Source: a virus. From it: a stretch of DNA of 40,233 bases. Every line of letters starts with the position of its first letter. Positions within the stretch are counted from its first letter, which is position 1. The stretch spans positions 5,348-45,580 of IMG/VR virus record IMGVR_UViG_3300030451_002195, one strand, 5' to 3'. Below, one piece after another: positions 1 through 6,141 of the stretch. The position numbers and the translations under genes were made by a program. Below the pieces are notes generated by a model, which was not told the DNA's origin, ran no database searches, and worked only from the letters and a program-made list of their open reading frames with translations.

Positions 1-129
1 ACGCATGTTGTATCAAGTGAGGGACGTATCAACCCACATAACTGTAGTTGGTGCGGTAGACCTGATCTTGTACAAGCAAGGTTAAAAGATTTTGATAATC
101 CAGTTGTAGGAATAGTCAACAATGACTGA
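1..129 (+). CDS. 3' end of an early phage protein (partial)
   Basis: Frame 1 is open from the window edge to a TGA at 127-129, giving the last 42 residues of a protein whose start lies outside the window. The visible part holds a short Cys motif (HNCSWCGRPD), which resembles half of a zinc-binding knuckle, and ends in GIVNND. The stop overlaps the next ATG by 8 nt, which supports it as a real gene in the same operon. I do not recognise the family, and its position suggests an early gene. Confidence 0.55.
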   Translation, partial: THVVSSEGRINPHNCSWCGRPDLVQARLKDFDNPVVGIVNND

Positions 130-328
130 GTACAACGACCTGATGAAACAGGCGGAAGACTTCAACAAAAAGCTCCACCGCACTAAAGATATAAACGTCG
201 CTGACATTCTCACATGGGAGGACAGGGACGCAATCGCAAACATAGTAGATAAACGAGTTGCCAAGGAATATGGCGACATGTATCCGTTTAAATGGCAATT
301 TACCTGTTCAGGTCACTTTATCTGCTAA
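122..328 (+). CDS. Small early protein of unknown function (68 aa)
   Basis: The ATG overlaps the stop of the preceding partial gene by 8 nt. The protein is hydrophilic and mostly helical in character (DLMKQAEDFNKKLHRTKD, then DILTWEDRDAIANIVDKRVAKEY), with no membrane segment and no recognised domain. It lies in the early region, where T7-like phages carry short host-takeover genes. No function can be assigned from sequence. Confidence 0.6.
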   Translation: MTEYNDLMKQAEDFNKKLHRTKDINVADILTWEDRDAIANIVDKRVAKEYGDMYPFKWQFTCSGHFIC

Positions 329-411
329 TTTGCCCTCTCAGGATCGCCTACAAGGTGCCTGAAAAAAAGCTTGGGTACGTTTGTACCTTCAAAAAACACC
401 ACCCTGACTAG
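292..411 (+). CDS. Possible 39-aa early peptide with hydrophobic N-terminus
   Basis: An ATG at 292, inside the 3' end of the previous gene, opens a 39-codon frame ending in TAG at 409-411. The first half is hydrophobic (MAIYLFRSLYLLICPL) and the second half is basic (KVPEKKLGYVCTFKKHH). This would fill the otherwise empty stretch between 328 and 461. It is too short for composition to be decisive, and the alternative is that 329-460 is simply untranslated. Confidence 0.35.
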   Translation: MAIYLFRSLYLLICPLRIAYKVPEKKLGYVCTFKKHHPD

Positions 412-460
412 CAAACAGTCATAAAACCCTTTGCACTCTTCACAATCATGCAGGGACGCA

Positions 461-622
461 ATGACTTATTCAGTTACTTACAAACCAGAGGGATCTTTAT
501 TCTTCAGAACATACACAATTATGAACTGTGACTCAGACGAGGACGCAGCATGGATTGGTAAGAAATACTGCGACGATTACGGCTACAAACTTATTGACAT
601 TAAAAAATACGATGAAGCGTAA
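461..622 (+). CDS. Small early protein of unknown function (53 aa)
   Basis: I chose the ATG at 461 because a purine-rich AGGGACG sits just upstream. An upstream in-frame TTG at 431 has no such support. The product (MTYSVTYKPEGSLFF... to KKYDEA) is acidic, and its spacing suggests a beta-strand then helix: a strand, then DEDAAWIGKKYCDDYG, then a final strand. The gene overlaps the next one by 11 nt. No family is recognised. Confidence 0.6.
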   Translation: MTYSVTYKPEGSLFFRTYTIMNCDSDEDAAWIGKKYCDDYGYKLIDIKKYDEA

Positions 623-920
623 ATACTATCCCAACAATTGGGAAGCTATCAAAGCATGCCCACCTCAATATTTTCCTCCAATGGAATATGAAGAGTTTGC
701 TGATTGGAAGATACATGGTTATGTATTACCATCAAGCGTCTTTGGCGTTATCAGGACAGAATGCCCAAAAACAGGAAAGGTAGAAGAATACACATATCAA
801 ACCAAACACCATGCCAAGCAAAGGCTAAATAAAGAAATAAAAAAGAACAAGAAAATAGTTTTAGCCACAATGGAAGGCGTTTACCATTTACAACCGAACC
901 CACCATTAGATTTTATTTAA
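612..920 (+). CDS. Hypothetical early protein, basic C-terminus (102 aa)
   Basis: The start at the ATG at 612 overlaps the preceding stop by 11 nt. An in-frame upstream ATG at 528 would lie almost entirely inside the previous gene, so I rejected it. The N-terminal half is rich in Pro and aromatic residues (CPPQYFPPMEYEEFADWKI). A middle section, ECPKTGKVEEYTYQ, resembles a short beta-hairpin, followed by a strongly basic helix (HHAKQRLNKEIKKNKK). It could bind nucleic acid, but this is inference only. Confidence 0.6.
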   Translation: MKRKYYPNNWEAIKACPPQYFPPMEYEEFADWKIHGYVLPSSVFGVIRTECPKTGKVEEYTYQTKHHAKQRLNKEIKKNKKIVLATMEGVYHLQPNPPLDFI

Positions 921-923
921 TCC

Positions 924-1058
924 ATGAACGAACGAACATTTGACAGACGTTACAACCAACTTGTAACATTAATTAATATACACCCTCACAAAGAGGAGTT
1001 GCTTAACATTATGAAACAACAGATGGCAGAAGATTGTGTTACAGTAAATACAAAGTAA
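924..1058 (+). CDS. 44-aa early peptide
   Basis: An ATG at 924, three bases after the preceding stop, opens a 44-codon frame to the TAA at 1056-1058. The product (MNERTFDRRYNQLVTL... HPHKEELLNIMKQQM...) reads as one or two amphipathic helices. Its close spacing fits the packed layout of this region. The function is unknown. Confidence 0.5.
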   Translation: MNERTFDRRYNQLVTLINIHPHKEELLNIMKQQMAEDCVTVNTK

Positions 1059-1066
1059 CTCAAAGT

Positions 1067-1075
1067 TGGTATAAT
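1067..1075 (+). promoter_or_regulatory. Candidate extended -10 host promoter before the RHH gene
   Basis: TGGTATAAT is an exact extended -10 element (TGn + TATAAT), which lets bacterial sigma70-type polymerase initiate with a poor -35. The bases 17 nt upstream do not resemble TTGACA. Transcription would begin near 1082, inside the putative N-terminus of the RHH regulator, so this promoter may serve that gene from a leaderless or internal start, or may serve the MarR-integrase genes. A chance match is possible in AT-rich DNA. Confidence 0.35.
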
Positions 1076-1216
1076 TTGGACATAAAAAGAATTACGATTC
1101 GCATGCCTAAAGATAAACATATAAAGCTGAAAATTCAGGCAGCAACTAAAGATTCTACACTTGAGCAAATAGTATTAGATGCAGTAGATATGTATATACA
1201 GTCCAACTGTAAATAA
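1076..1216 (+). CDS. Ribbon-helix-helix (Arc/CopG-like) DNA-binding protein
   Basis: The translation has the classic ribbon-helix-helix layout in about 46 residues: a short strand of alternating residues (RITIRMPKD), a first helix (KHIKLKIQAATKD) and a second helix (STLEQIVLDAVDMYIQ). Such proteins dimerise and insert the paired strand into the DNA major groove, usually as repressors. The start is uncertain. TTG at 1076 keeps the whole strand, TTG at 1034 adds an unlikely tail, and ATG at 1103 would delete the DNA-contacting strand. It sits directly upstream of the MarR-like regulator and integrase, so a lysogeny or early-gene control role is plausible but inferred. The 87 nt downstream hold only a weak 5-bp hairpin at 1274-1287. 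Confidence 0.6.
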   Translation: MDIKRITIRMPKDKHIKLKIQAATKDSTLEQIVLDAVDMYIQSNCK

Positions 1217-1303
1217 GGTTTAACTGCATTAGAAATACATAACTTTTAAATACTTTACTAAATTAATTGTTAAACTACTTTCGTAGTATTTTATACCTAC
1301 ATT

Positions 1304-1525
1304 ATGCAACTTCTCTCAGTCGGGACGTTCTACTTAGGCTACGAATCCGACAAATACTGTGACTTTTCTGTCCATCTTGGTAATCTTCTGATAGAATACC
1401 AATGTCCGAATGCAAAAGGCAATGGAACCATTCAGAAAGACGACAGATCTGGAGATGGAGAAACTCCTGAAGGCAATGGAGCTATTCAGGAGCTACGACC
1501 CAGAGATACCAGCACAGGTAATTAG
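1304..1525 (+). CDS. Doubtful 73-aa ORF overlapping the MarR-like gene
   Basis: An ATG at 1304 opens a frame whose first 35 codons cover otherwise unassigned DNA and read plausibly (MQLLSVGTFYLGYESDKYCD). The remaining codons overlap the regulator gene in another frame and turn Gly/Asp/Arg-rich, as shadow frames often do. There is no clear ribosome binding site. It may be a short leader gene or non-coding DNA. Confidence 0.3.
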   Translation: MQLLSVGTFYLGYESDKYCDFSVHLGNLLIEYQCPNAKGNGTIQKDDRSGDGETPEGNGAIQELRPRDTSTGN

Positions 1526-1781
1526 TGTGTTTCTCTACATCGCAAGTCACGATGACGTATCAAAGGTACAGATTCAGGACAAGGAGGTAGGGATAAACAT
1601 GCCAAGTGCTAGTGCTTCGCGTAATACTGATTGGCTTGCCCAAAAGCATCGGCTCGGTAAAAGCGGACTCAATTGGATTATCAAATATCGTGATCCAACT
1701 GACATGCGTAAACAAATAATGAAGCTATCCCCTCAAGGTGTGCTTCTAGTCAAACAACTCAGAGACATTCTCTATGGTTAA
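1410..1781 (+). CDS. MarR-like winged-helix transcriptional regulator
   Basis: The protein is 123 aa from ATG 1410, or 119 aa from ATG 1422. An in-frame TAG at 1392 rules out a longer form. After an N-terminal helix it shows the MarR arrangement: a helix IPAQVISVFLYIAS, a recognition region with SASASRNTDWLAQ, and then a wing with DPTDMRKQIMKLSPQG, matching the DxxDxR...LTxxG pattern of MarR wings. It should bind DNA as a dimer. It overlaps the integrase start by 8 nt, so the two are probably co-translated. A role in controlling integrase or the early region is inferred from this position. Regulator-integrase neighbours of this kind occur in integrase-bearing cyanopodoviruses. Confidence 0.65.
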   Translation: MQKAMEPFRKTTDLEMEKLLKAMELFRSYDPEIPAQVISVFLYIASHDDVSKVQIQDKEVGINMPSASASRNTDWLAQKHRLGKSGLNWIIKYRDPTDMRKQIMKLSPQGVLLVKQLRDILYG

Positions 1782-2649
1782 ATCCACTTGGAAACAATGC
1801 AGAGACTACACGCTCCGACATTGCCCATCATGGGTATCAGGCGGAGGACGTAAGTCTGCGATTTTATACTCTGGTAAGTTTGGAGAGTTACATCCTTTAA
1901 CCTTTGACCCACACAAGATCACATTGCGTCTCATACTTGAAGATTGCTATGAACTTAAGGCTCAAGGAATGAAGCATGGTTCACTCAACCGATACGTATC
2001 AGCAGTATCAAAAGTTCTCAAATTTTCTCAGGAAATGCAGCTTTTATCTCAGGACTGGACAGTCCCTAGATTTAAAAGATTTAGCGAGGACGAAGATTGC
2101 CAAGAGCGTAATGCTTTTACAGCAGATGAGCTAAAGGCAATGATTACATTTGCACGTGACTCATTGATGCACGATGCACTAGCTGACATCATATTGTTTT
2201 CAGCTTTGACTGGTATCAGACAAGAAAAAATCTTGACTCTAACCAAGGACAAAGTTGACTTAGACAATAAAATCATCACAGTAATGAAGCCAAAAGCACG
2301 AAACAAAAAGTATCGTCCTGTAGGCATACATGACCAGTTAATTCCTATGCTTGTACGAAGGTGCAACGAAAATAGGACTTACTTGTTTGGCGATGACTGG
2401 CTCAATGCCGACCAGCTACGTAGGCATTTCCGTAAGTGTTTACGACACATCAACAGAACCGATGGAACATACACATTCCATGGACTACGCCATACAAATG
2501 GCACGCTCCTGATTCAATCAGGTGTAAATATCAAGGACGTTGCTGACCATATGGGTCACAGCTCCACACGCGTAACTGAACGCTACTTACACGCAGCAGA
2601 TAAAAACCTATCTGAACGTGTAAACTCTATAGACTTCGCTATAGCGTAA
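1774..2649 (+). CDS. int: Tyrosine recombinase (phage integrase)
   Basis: This 291-aa site-specific recombinase would join phage and host DNA at a shared core sequence. The N-terminal part (to about residue 100) is the core-binding SAM-like domain and the rest is the catalytic domain. Catalytic residues seen are Arg149 in TGIRQEK, His236 and Arg239 in HGLRH, His262 in MGHSS, and nucleophile Tyr271 in ERYLH. Lys174 in the strand hairpin is the likely catalytic lysine. All are present, so the enzyme looks intact. The gene lies immediately upstream of a tRNA-Leu fragment that is the probable attP, and its ATG overlaps the MarR-like gene by 8 nt. P-SSP7-type cyanopodoviruses carry the same arrangement. 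Confidence 0.93.
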   Translation: MVKSTWKQCRDYTLRHCPSWVSGGGRKSAILYSGKFGELHPLTFDPHKITLRLILEDCYELKAQGMKHGSLNRYVSAVSKVLKFSQEMQLLSQDWTVPRFKRFSEDEDCQERNAFTADELKAMITFARDSLMHDALADIILFSALTGIRQEKILTLTKDKVDLDNKIITVMKPKARNKKYRPVGIHDQLIPMLVRRCNENRTYLFGDDWLNADQLRRHFRKCLRHINRTDGTYTFHGLRHTNGTLLIQSGVNIKDVADHMGHSSTRVTERYLHAADKNLSERVNSIDFAIA

Positions 2650-2728
2650 TCTAACGCGTCTATAGATCTTAAAATCATCACTTTTTACATCAATTTTTGT
2701 GCAAGTTTACAATAAAAGTTACAATAAA

Positions 2729-2744
2729 AAGGCTGAGAAGCCTT
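2729..2744 (-). terminator. Hairpin with T-run on the minus strand beside attP
   Basis: AAGGCT-GAGA-AGCCTT is a perfect 6-bp hairpin. Read on the minus strand it is followed by TTTTTATTG, the layout of an intrinsic terminator. Read on the plus strand it runs straight into the tRNA fragment with no T-run. It would stop antisense transcription before it enters the integrase gene. The stem is short, so efficiency is uncertain. Confidence 0.45.
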
Positions 2745-2788
2745 GGGAGTGTGGCGGAATTGGTAGACGCGCCGGACTTAAAATCCGT
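2745..2788 (+). other. Putative attP: 5' half of a tRNA-Leu(UAA) gene
   Basis: The sequence has the 5' acceptor strand GGGAGTG, a D-arm region (GGCGGAATTGGTAGACGC), the anticodon stem GGACT/ATCCG around TTAAA, and anticodon TAA. After 2788 it stops resembling a tRNA, and no variable arm, T-arm or 3' acceptor strand follows. This is a fragment of about 42-44 nt, not a gene. Such a fragment next to an integrase is the hallmark of an attachment site, and cyanophage P-SSP7 was reported with a 42-bp match to its host tRNA-Leu downstream of int. The reading is continuous across the position where many cyanobacterial tRNA-Leu(UAA) genes carry a group I intron. Confidence 0.8.
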
Positions 2789-2812
2789 ACGAACTTGATG
2801 TAGATAGTGGAC

Positions 2813-2840
2813 GGGATTAGCTGAAAAGCTAGTCCCTTTC
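2813..2840 (+). terminator. Intrinsic terminator between attP and RNA polymerase gene
   Basis: A 10-bp stem, GGGATTAGCT with AGCTAGTCCC (one G-U wobble in RNA), closes a GAAA tetraloop and is followed by TTTCTTTATT. It lies 45 nt before the RNA polymerase start, with no obvious promoter in between. Host polymerase coming from the early genes would therefore meet it before reaching the polymerase gene. This suggests attenuation or partial read-through during infection. Confidence 0.7.
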
Positions 2841-2885
2841 TTTATTGTCCATGTGTACGAAAGTGCACAAAAAAATCTACCGAGC

Positions 2886-5216
2886 ATGCTAACCGAAAAA
2901 CAGATAGAGGATCAGCAGGAGTACGAGCGTAAACAAATAAGTGGTGGACTACATAAGCTTAGATCTAATACTCAAAAGTTAGAAGAAAAGACTTATGCGT
3001 CTGCAACTGTTTATGGCTCAGCGTGTGTTAACTCCATCATGCCTGATCTAATTGCATTCATTGATAGTAAAAAAGAAAGATATAAAACAATAGGTGCTAA
3101 AGATAATGTGCTTCTTCACAAGCATGTCTTTCCAGCCGACACATCAATACAAGCTTTGCTTACATGCAAGGTCGTATTTGACCATGTATTCTCGCCGAGA
3201 CAGAAGCAACATTACATAACAACCATAGCTATGGCTATTGGTACTGCTTTAGAAGCTGAAGCTCAGATGGAATACTACGAGCAGGAAGCTCCAGCACTAT
3301 TAACTACACTTAAAAAGAATTACTGGCATCAAGCCAAAGGTACAGAATACAAACGTAAGTGCATACAAACTCTCATGCACAAAACAAATATCACTCCTTG
3401 GATACGTTGGGATAAAACTACCAAAGTCAAGGTCGGAACCTTCTTGATGGATTGCCTTATGGAAGTATCAGGGTGGTTTGAGAGAGACTTGATAGTAAAA
3501 GGTAGAAAGAGATATGCAGTACTAAATCCTACCGAATTATTAATTAAACAACATGCTGAAATCATGCGAATGGCTGAACTATTCAGTCCACTTGCTAAGC
3601 CTATGCGTATCCCTCCTCGTAATTGGCACGCTCTCCAAGATGGTGGTTACTATTTAAACGATTTGACACGTTGCCATCAATTAATCCGTAGAAGCAATGG
3701 CGGGTTAATACAGGGAGAAATCCCCTACGAGTTTATTAACAAAATTCAACAAGTTTCTTATAAGCTAAACCCTTTTATAGTCAAGGTAGCGAAAGAATTA
3801 GAAGAGAGAGGAGTTAGCGTAGGAAAGTTTAGACCTGTTATCCAACATGATATACCTCCCAAGCCTCCAGAGGAAGCAAGCAAGGAGGTGTGGAAGAGTT
3901 GGAAAAAAGAAGCAACTATAGCTAGAAACTTGCAGGCTGCTGAAGTACGTAAGTCCTGCCGTACTCGTATGACGATGGAAGTTGTACGAGAGTTTGAAGG
4001 AAAAGATTACTTTATTCCTTGGAGTTTTGACTATAGAGGTAGAGCATATCCAATACCAAACCTACTAACACCACAAGATACTGACTTTGGAAAAAGTTTA
4101 ATTTTGTTTAGTGAAGGTGCAAAGATAACACCTAAAGGTTTGGAGTGGATTAAGTTTCAGTTAGCAACTACGTATGGATTAGATAAAGCTACGATGCAGG
4201 AAAGATTAGAGTGGGTATCTATACCAGCTAATCAAGATCTTGTATTCAGAATAGTCAAAGACCCTATCAAATACATAGCTGACTGGGAAAATGCAGATGA
4301 ACCTTGGTTATTTTTAGCTGCTGCAAATGAGTATGTCAGTCTCATTATGGGACACACAGACATGACTCATCTACCAGTAGCAGTAGACGCTACATGTAGT
4401 GGTCTCCAGATTCTTGCTGGTCTCGCCAAGGACGCCTCCACTGCTCGCATGGTAAATGTTATTGGGAGCGAAAAGCCTCAAGACGCCTATGCAACCATCG
4501 CTTCAAGGAGCATGGAGGCAATCCCTGATCGGCTAAAACCCCACTGGGATAGAAAGGTGACTAAGCGTTGTGTGATGACTATTCCATACAACGCTAAGCC
4601 CTTTTCTAATCGTTCTTATATCAGAGACGCCTTCAAAGAAAAAGGTGTTGATGTAGAAAAAGAAGAATTAACTCAATGCGTAAATGCTGTACGAGCTGCA
4701 ATGAATGTTGTTGTTCCGGGAGCTATGAGCGTAATGAAATGGATAGAAACGGAGATAGCTCGAGCAATACGAGCTGGAGCTGATGAGATTAGATGGACAA
4801 CTCCGTCTGGTTTCAACGTTAAGCAAAGACTAATGAAAACCAAGTCGACAGTTATCAAAACACAGTTGATGGGTAGATGCGAGGTTCATGTGTCAGGTGC
4901 TGAAACAGGTGTAGATCTAAAGCATCACAAAAATGCTACTGCTCCTAACCTGATACACTCGCTTGATGCCAGCCTTCTCCATATGGCTGTTATGAGCTTC
5001 AATGCACCTATTGCGTTGATACATGATTCAGTTCTATGTAGAGCTACTGATATGTGTAAACTGTCCACATTGGTACGTAAAACTTACATGCGTCTGTTCG
5101 CAGAGCATGAACCACTAACCGACTTCGCCCTAGCAATAGGAGCTGAAGAACAACCACCGATTATTGGCGACTTAAAACCAGAAGCCGTAATTGATTCACA
5201 ATATTTTTTCTGTTAA
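2886..5216 (+). CDS. T7-type single-subunit RNA polymerase
   Basis: This DNA-directed RNA polymerase (T7 gp1 family) transcribes the phage middle and late genes from phage promoters. I prefer ATG 2886 (776 aa, MLTEKQIEDQQEYE...) because the family begins with this charged helix. GTG 2853 would add 11 residues. Catalytic features are Asp501 in VDATCSG (T7 Asp537), Lys560 and Tyr568 in TKRCVMTIPYN (T7 Lys631/Tyr639), and His691/Asp694 in HSLDASLLH (T7 His811/Asp812), followed by ALIHDS. The length is shorter than the 883-aa T7 enzyme, mainly in the N-terminal domain. Its stop overlaps the SSB start as TAATG. Confidence 0.96.
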   Translation: MLTEKQIEDQQEYERKQISGGLHKLRSNTQKLEEKTYASATVYGSACVNSIMPDLIAFIDSKKERYKTIGAKDNVLLHKHVFPADTSIQALLTCKVVFDHVFSPRQKQHYITTIAMAIGTALEAEAQMEYYEQEAPALLTTLKKNYWHQAKGTEYKRKCIQTLMHKTNITPWIRWDKTTKVKVGTFLMDCLMEVSGWFERDLIVKGRKRYAVLNPTELLIKQHAEIMRMAELFSPLAKPMRIPPRNWHALQDGGYYLNDLTRCHQLIRRSNGGLIQGEIPYEFINKIQQVSYKLNPFIVKVAKELEERGVSVGKFRPVIQHDIPPKPPEEASKEVWKSWKKEATIARNLQAAEVRKSCRTRMTMEVVREFEGKDYFIPWSFDYRGRAYPIPNLLTPQDTDFGKSLILFSEGAKITPKGLEWIKFQLATTYGLDKATMQERLEWVSIPANQDLVFRIVKDPIKYIADWENADEPWLFLAAANEYVSLIMGHTDMTHLPVAVDATCSGLQILAGLAKDASTARMVNVIGSEKPQDAYATIASRSMEAIPDRLKPHWDRKVTKRCVMTIPYNAKPFSNRSYIRDAFKEKGVDVEKEELTQCVNAVRAAMNVVVPGAMSVMKWIETEIARAIRAGADEIRWTTPSGFNVKQRLMKTKSTVIKTQLMGRCEVHVSGAETGVDLKHHKNATAPNLIHSLDASLLHMAVMSFNAPIALIHDSVLCRATDMCKLSTLVRKTYMRLFAEHEPLTDFALAIGAEEQPPIIGDLKPEAVIDSQYFFC

Positions 5217-5785
5217 TGAGAAACATACACGTAACACCCGAGCCTGTAACCCTAGAAGGATATCAGGCTGTGTTAAAGCCAAGTAAGTTTGGCTATTCAT
5301 TAAAAGCGATAGTTGGAGATGATTTAATCTCACAGCTAGAGACAGAGCGAGACGACTGCCTCAAGTGGGCTGAGTCAAAGCTAAAGAACCCAAAGAGATC
5401 GACACTAAAACCTACACCATGGGAAGAAGTATCGAAAGGTAAATATCTCATCAAGTTTTCTTGGGGAGAAGAGAAAAGACCTCCAGTTGTTGATACTGAA
5501 GGTACGCCCATCAAGGACGAAACTACACCAGTATATGCAGGCAGCAAGGTTAAGCTTGGATTTACTCAGAAACCATACATATTGAGAGATGGCGTAACTT
5601 ACGGAACAACACTTAAGTTATCTGGCGTACAGATAGTTAGTGTTCAATCAGAGGTAGGTGTAGATACAGGAGATCTTGATGAGCAAGGAGCTGCTGAGTT
5701 GTTTGGTAGTACTGCTGGATTTAAGACACAAGAACCAAATGTGACACCTGACACAACACCAAGTTCAGTAGAAGACGACTTCTAA
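5216..5785 (+). CDS. ssb: Single-stranded DNA-binding protein (gp2.5-like)
   Basis: This 189-aa protein would coat ssDNA during replication and recombination and recruit the polymerase and helicase. It lies exactly where T7 gene 2.5 lies, between RNA polymerase and endonuclease I. The body is beta-rich with many Lys and aromatic residues. It ends in an acidic Ser/Asp/Thr tail finishing SSVEDDF, with the terminal Phe and Asp/Glu run typical of gp2.5 tails that contact replisome partners. Start and stop both form one-base TAATG overlaps with the flanking genes, indicating coupled translation. Confidence 0.85.
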   Translation: MRNIHVTPEPVTLEGYQAVLKPSKFGYSLKAIVGDDLISQLETERDDCLKWAESKLKNPKRSTLKPTPWEEVSKGKYLIKFSWGEEKRPPVVDTEGTPIKDETTPVYAGSKVKLGFTQKPYILRDGVTYGTTLKLSGVQIVSVQSEVGVDTGDLDEQGAAELFGSTAGFKTQEPNVTPDTTPSSVEDDF

Positions 5786-6141
5786 TGGCATTTCGATCAG
5801 GACTTGAAGAAAAAGTAGCTGATCTATTAGTAAGTTTGGGCGTTGACTACGAATACGAGGAAGCGTCCTACCCTTACACTATTCAACACAGCTATACTCC
5901 TGATTTTGTTTTACCAAATAATGGAGTAATCCTAGAGGTTAAAGGATATTGGGATCCACCATCTAGGCGAAAGATAAGACAAGTCATAAAAGATAACCCA
6001 AAGATTGACCTTCGCATGGTCTTTCAAGATCCATATAAAAGGATTTCCAAGAAGAGCAAAACAACCTATGCGAAGTGGTGTGAAAGATATGGAATATTAT
6101 GGTGCGCTGCTCATTGCATACCAGTTGATTGGTTGAAATGA
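5785..6141 (+). CDS. Endonuclease I, Holliday-junction resolvase (gp3-like)
   Basis: At 118 aa it is a little shorter than T7 gp3 (149 aa). The active-site pattern is visible: an N-terminal Glu pair (Glu8/Glu9), Asp40 in TPDFVL, and Glu51-x-Lys53 in ILEVKG, matching T7 Glu20, Asp55, Glu65 and Lys67. The enzyme cuts branched DNA and helps degrade host DNA and resolve concatemers. It begins in a TAATG overlap with ssb and ends overlapping the primase-helicase ATG by 4 nt. Confidence 0.9.
   Translation: MAFRSGLEEKVADLLVSLGVDYEYEEASYPYTIQHSYTPDFVLPNNGVILEVKGYWDPPSRRKIRQVIKDNPKIDLRMVFQDPYKRISKKSKTTYAKWCERYGILWCAAHCIPVDWLK

Noticed and set aside
1274-1287. Terminator after the RHH gene
   Set aside because: ACTAC-TTTC-GTAGT is only a 5-bp AT-rich stem followed by ATTTTAT; too weak to call.
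2745-2836. Complete tRNA gene or tRNA with intron
   Set aside because: Only the 5' half matches a tRNA. The following hairpin with T-run is a terminator, and no T-arm or 3' acceptor strand is present.
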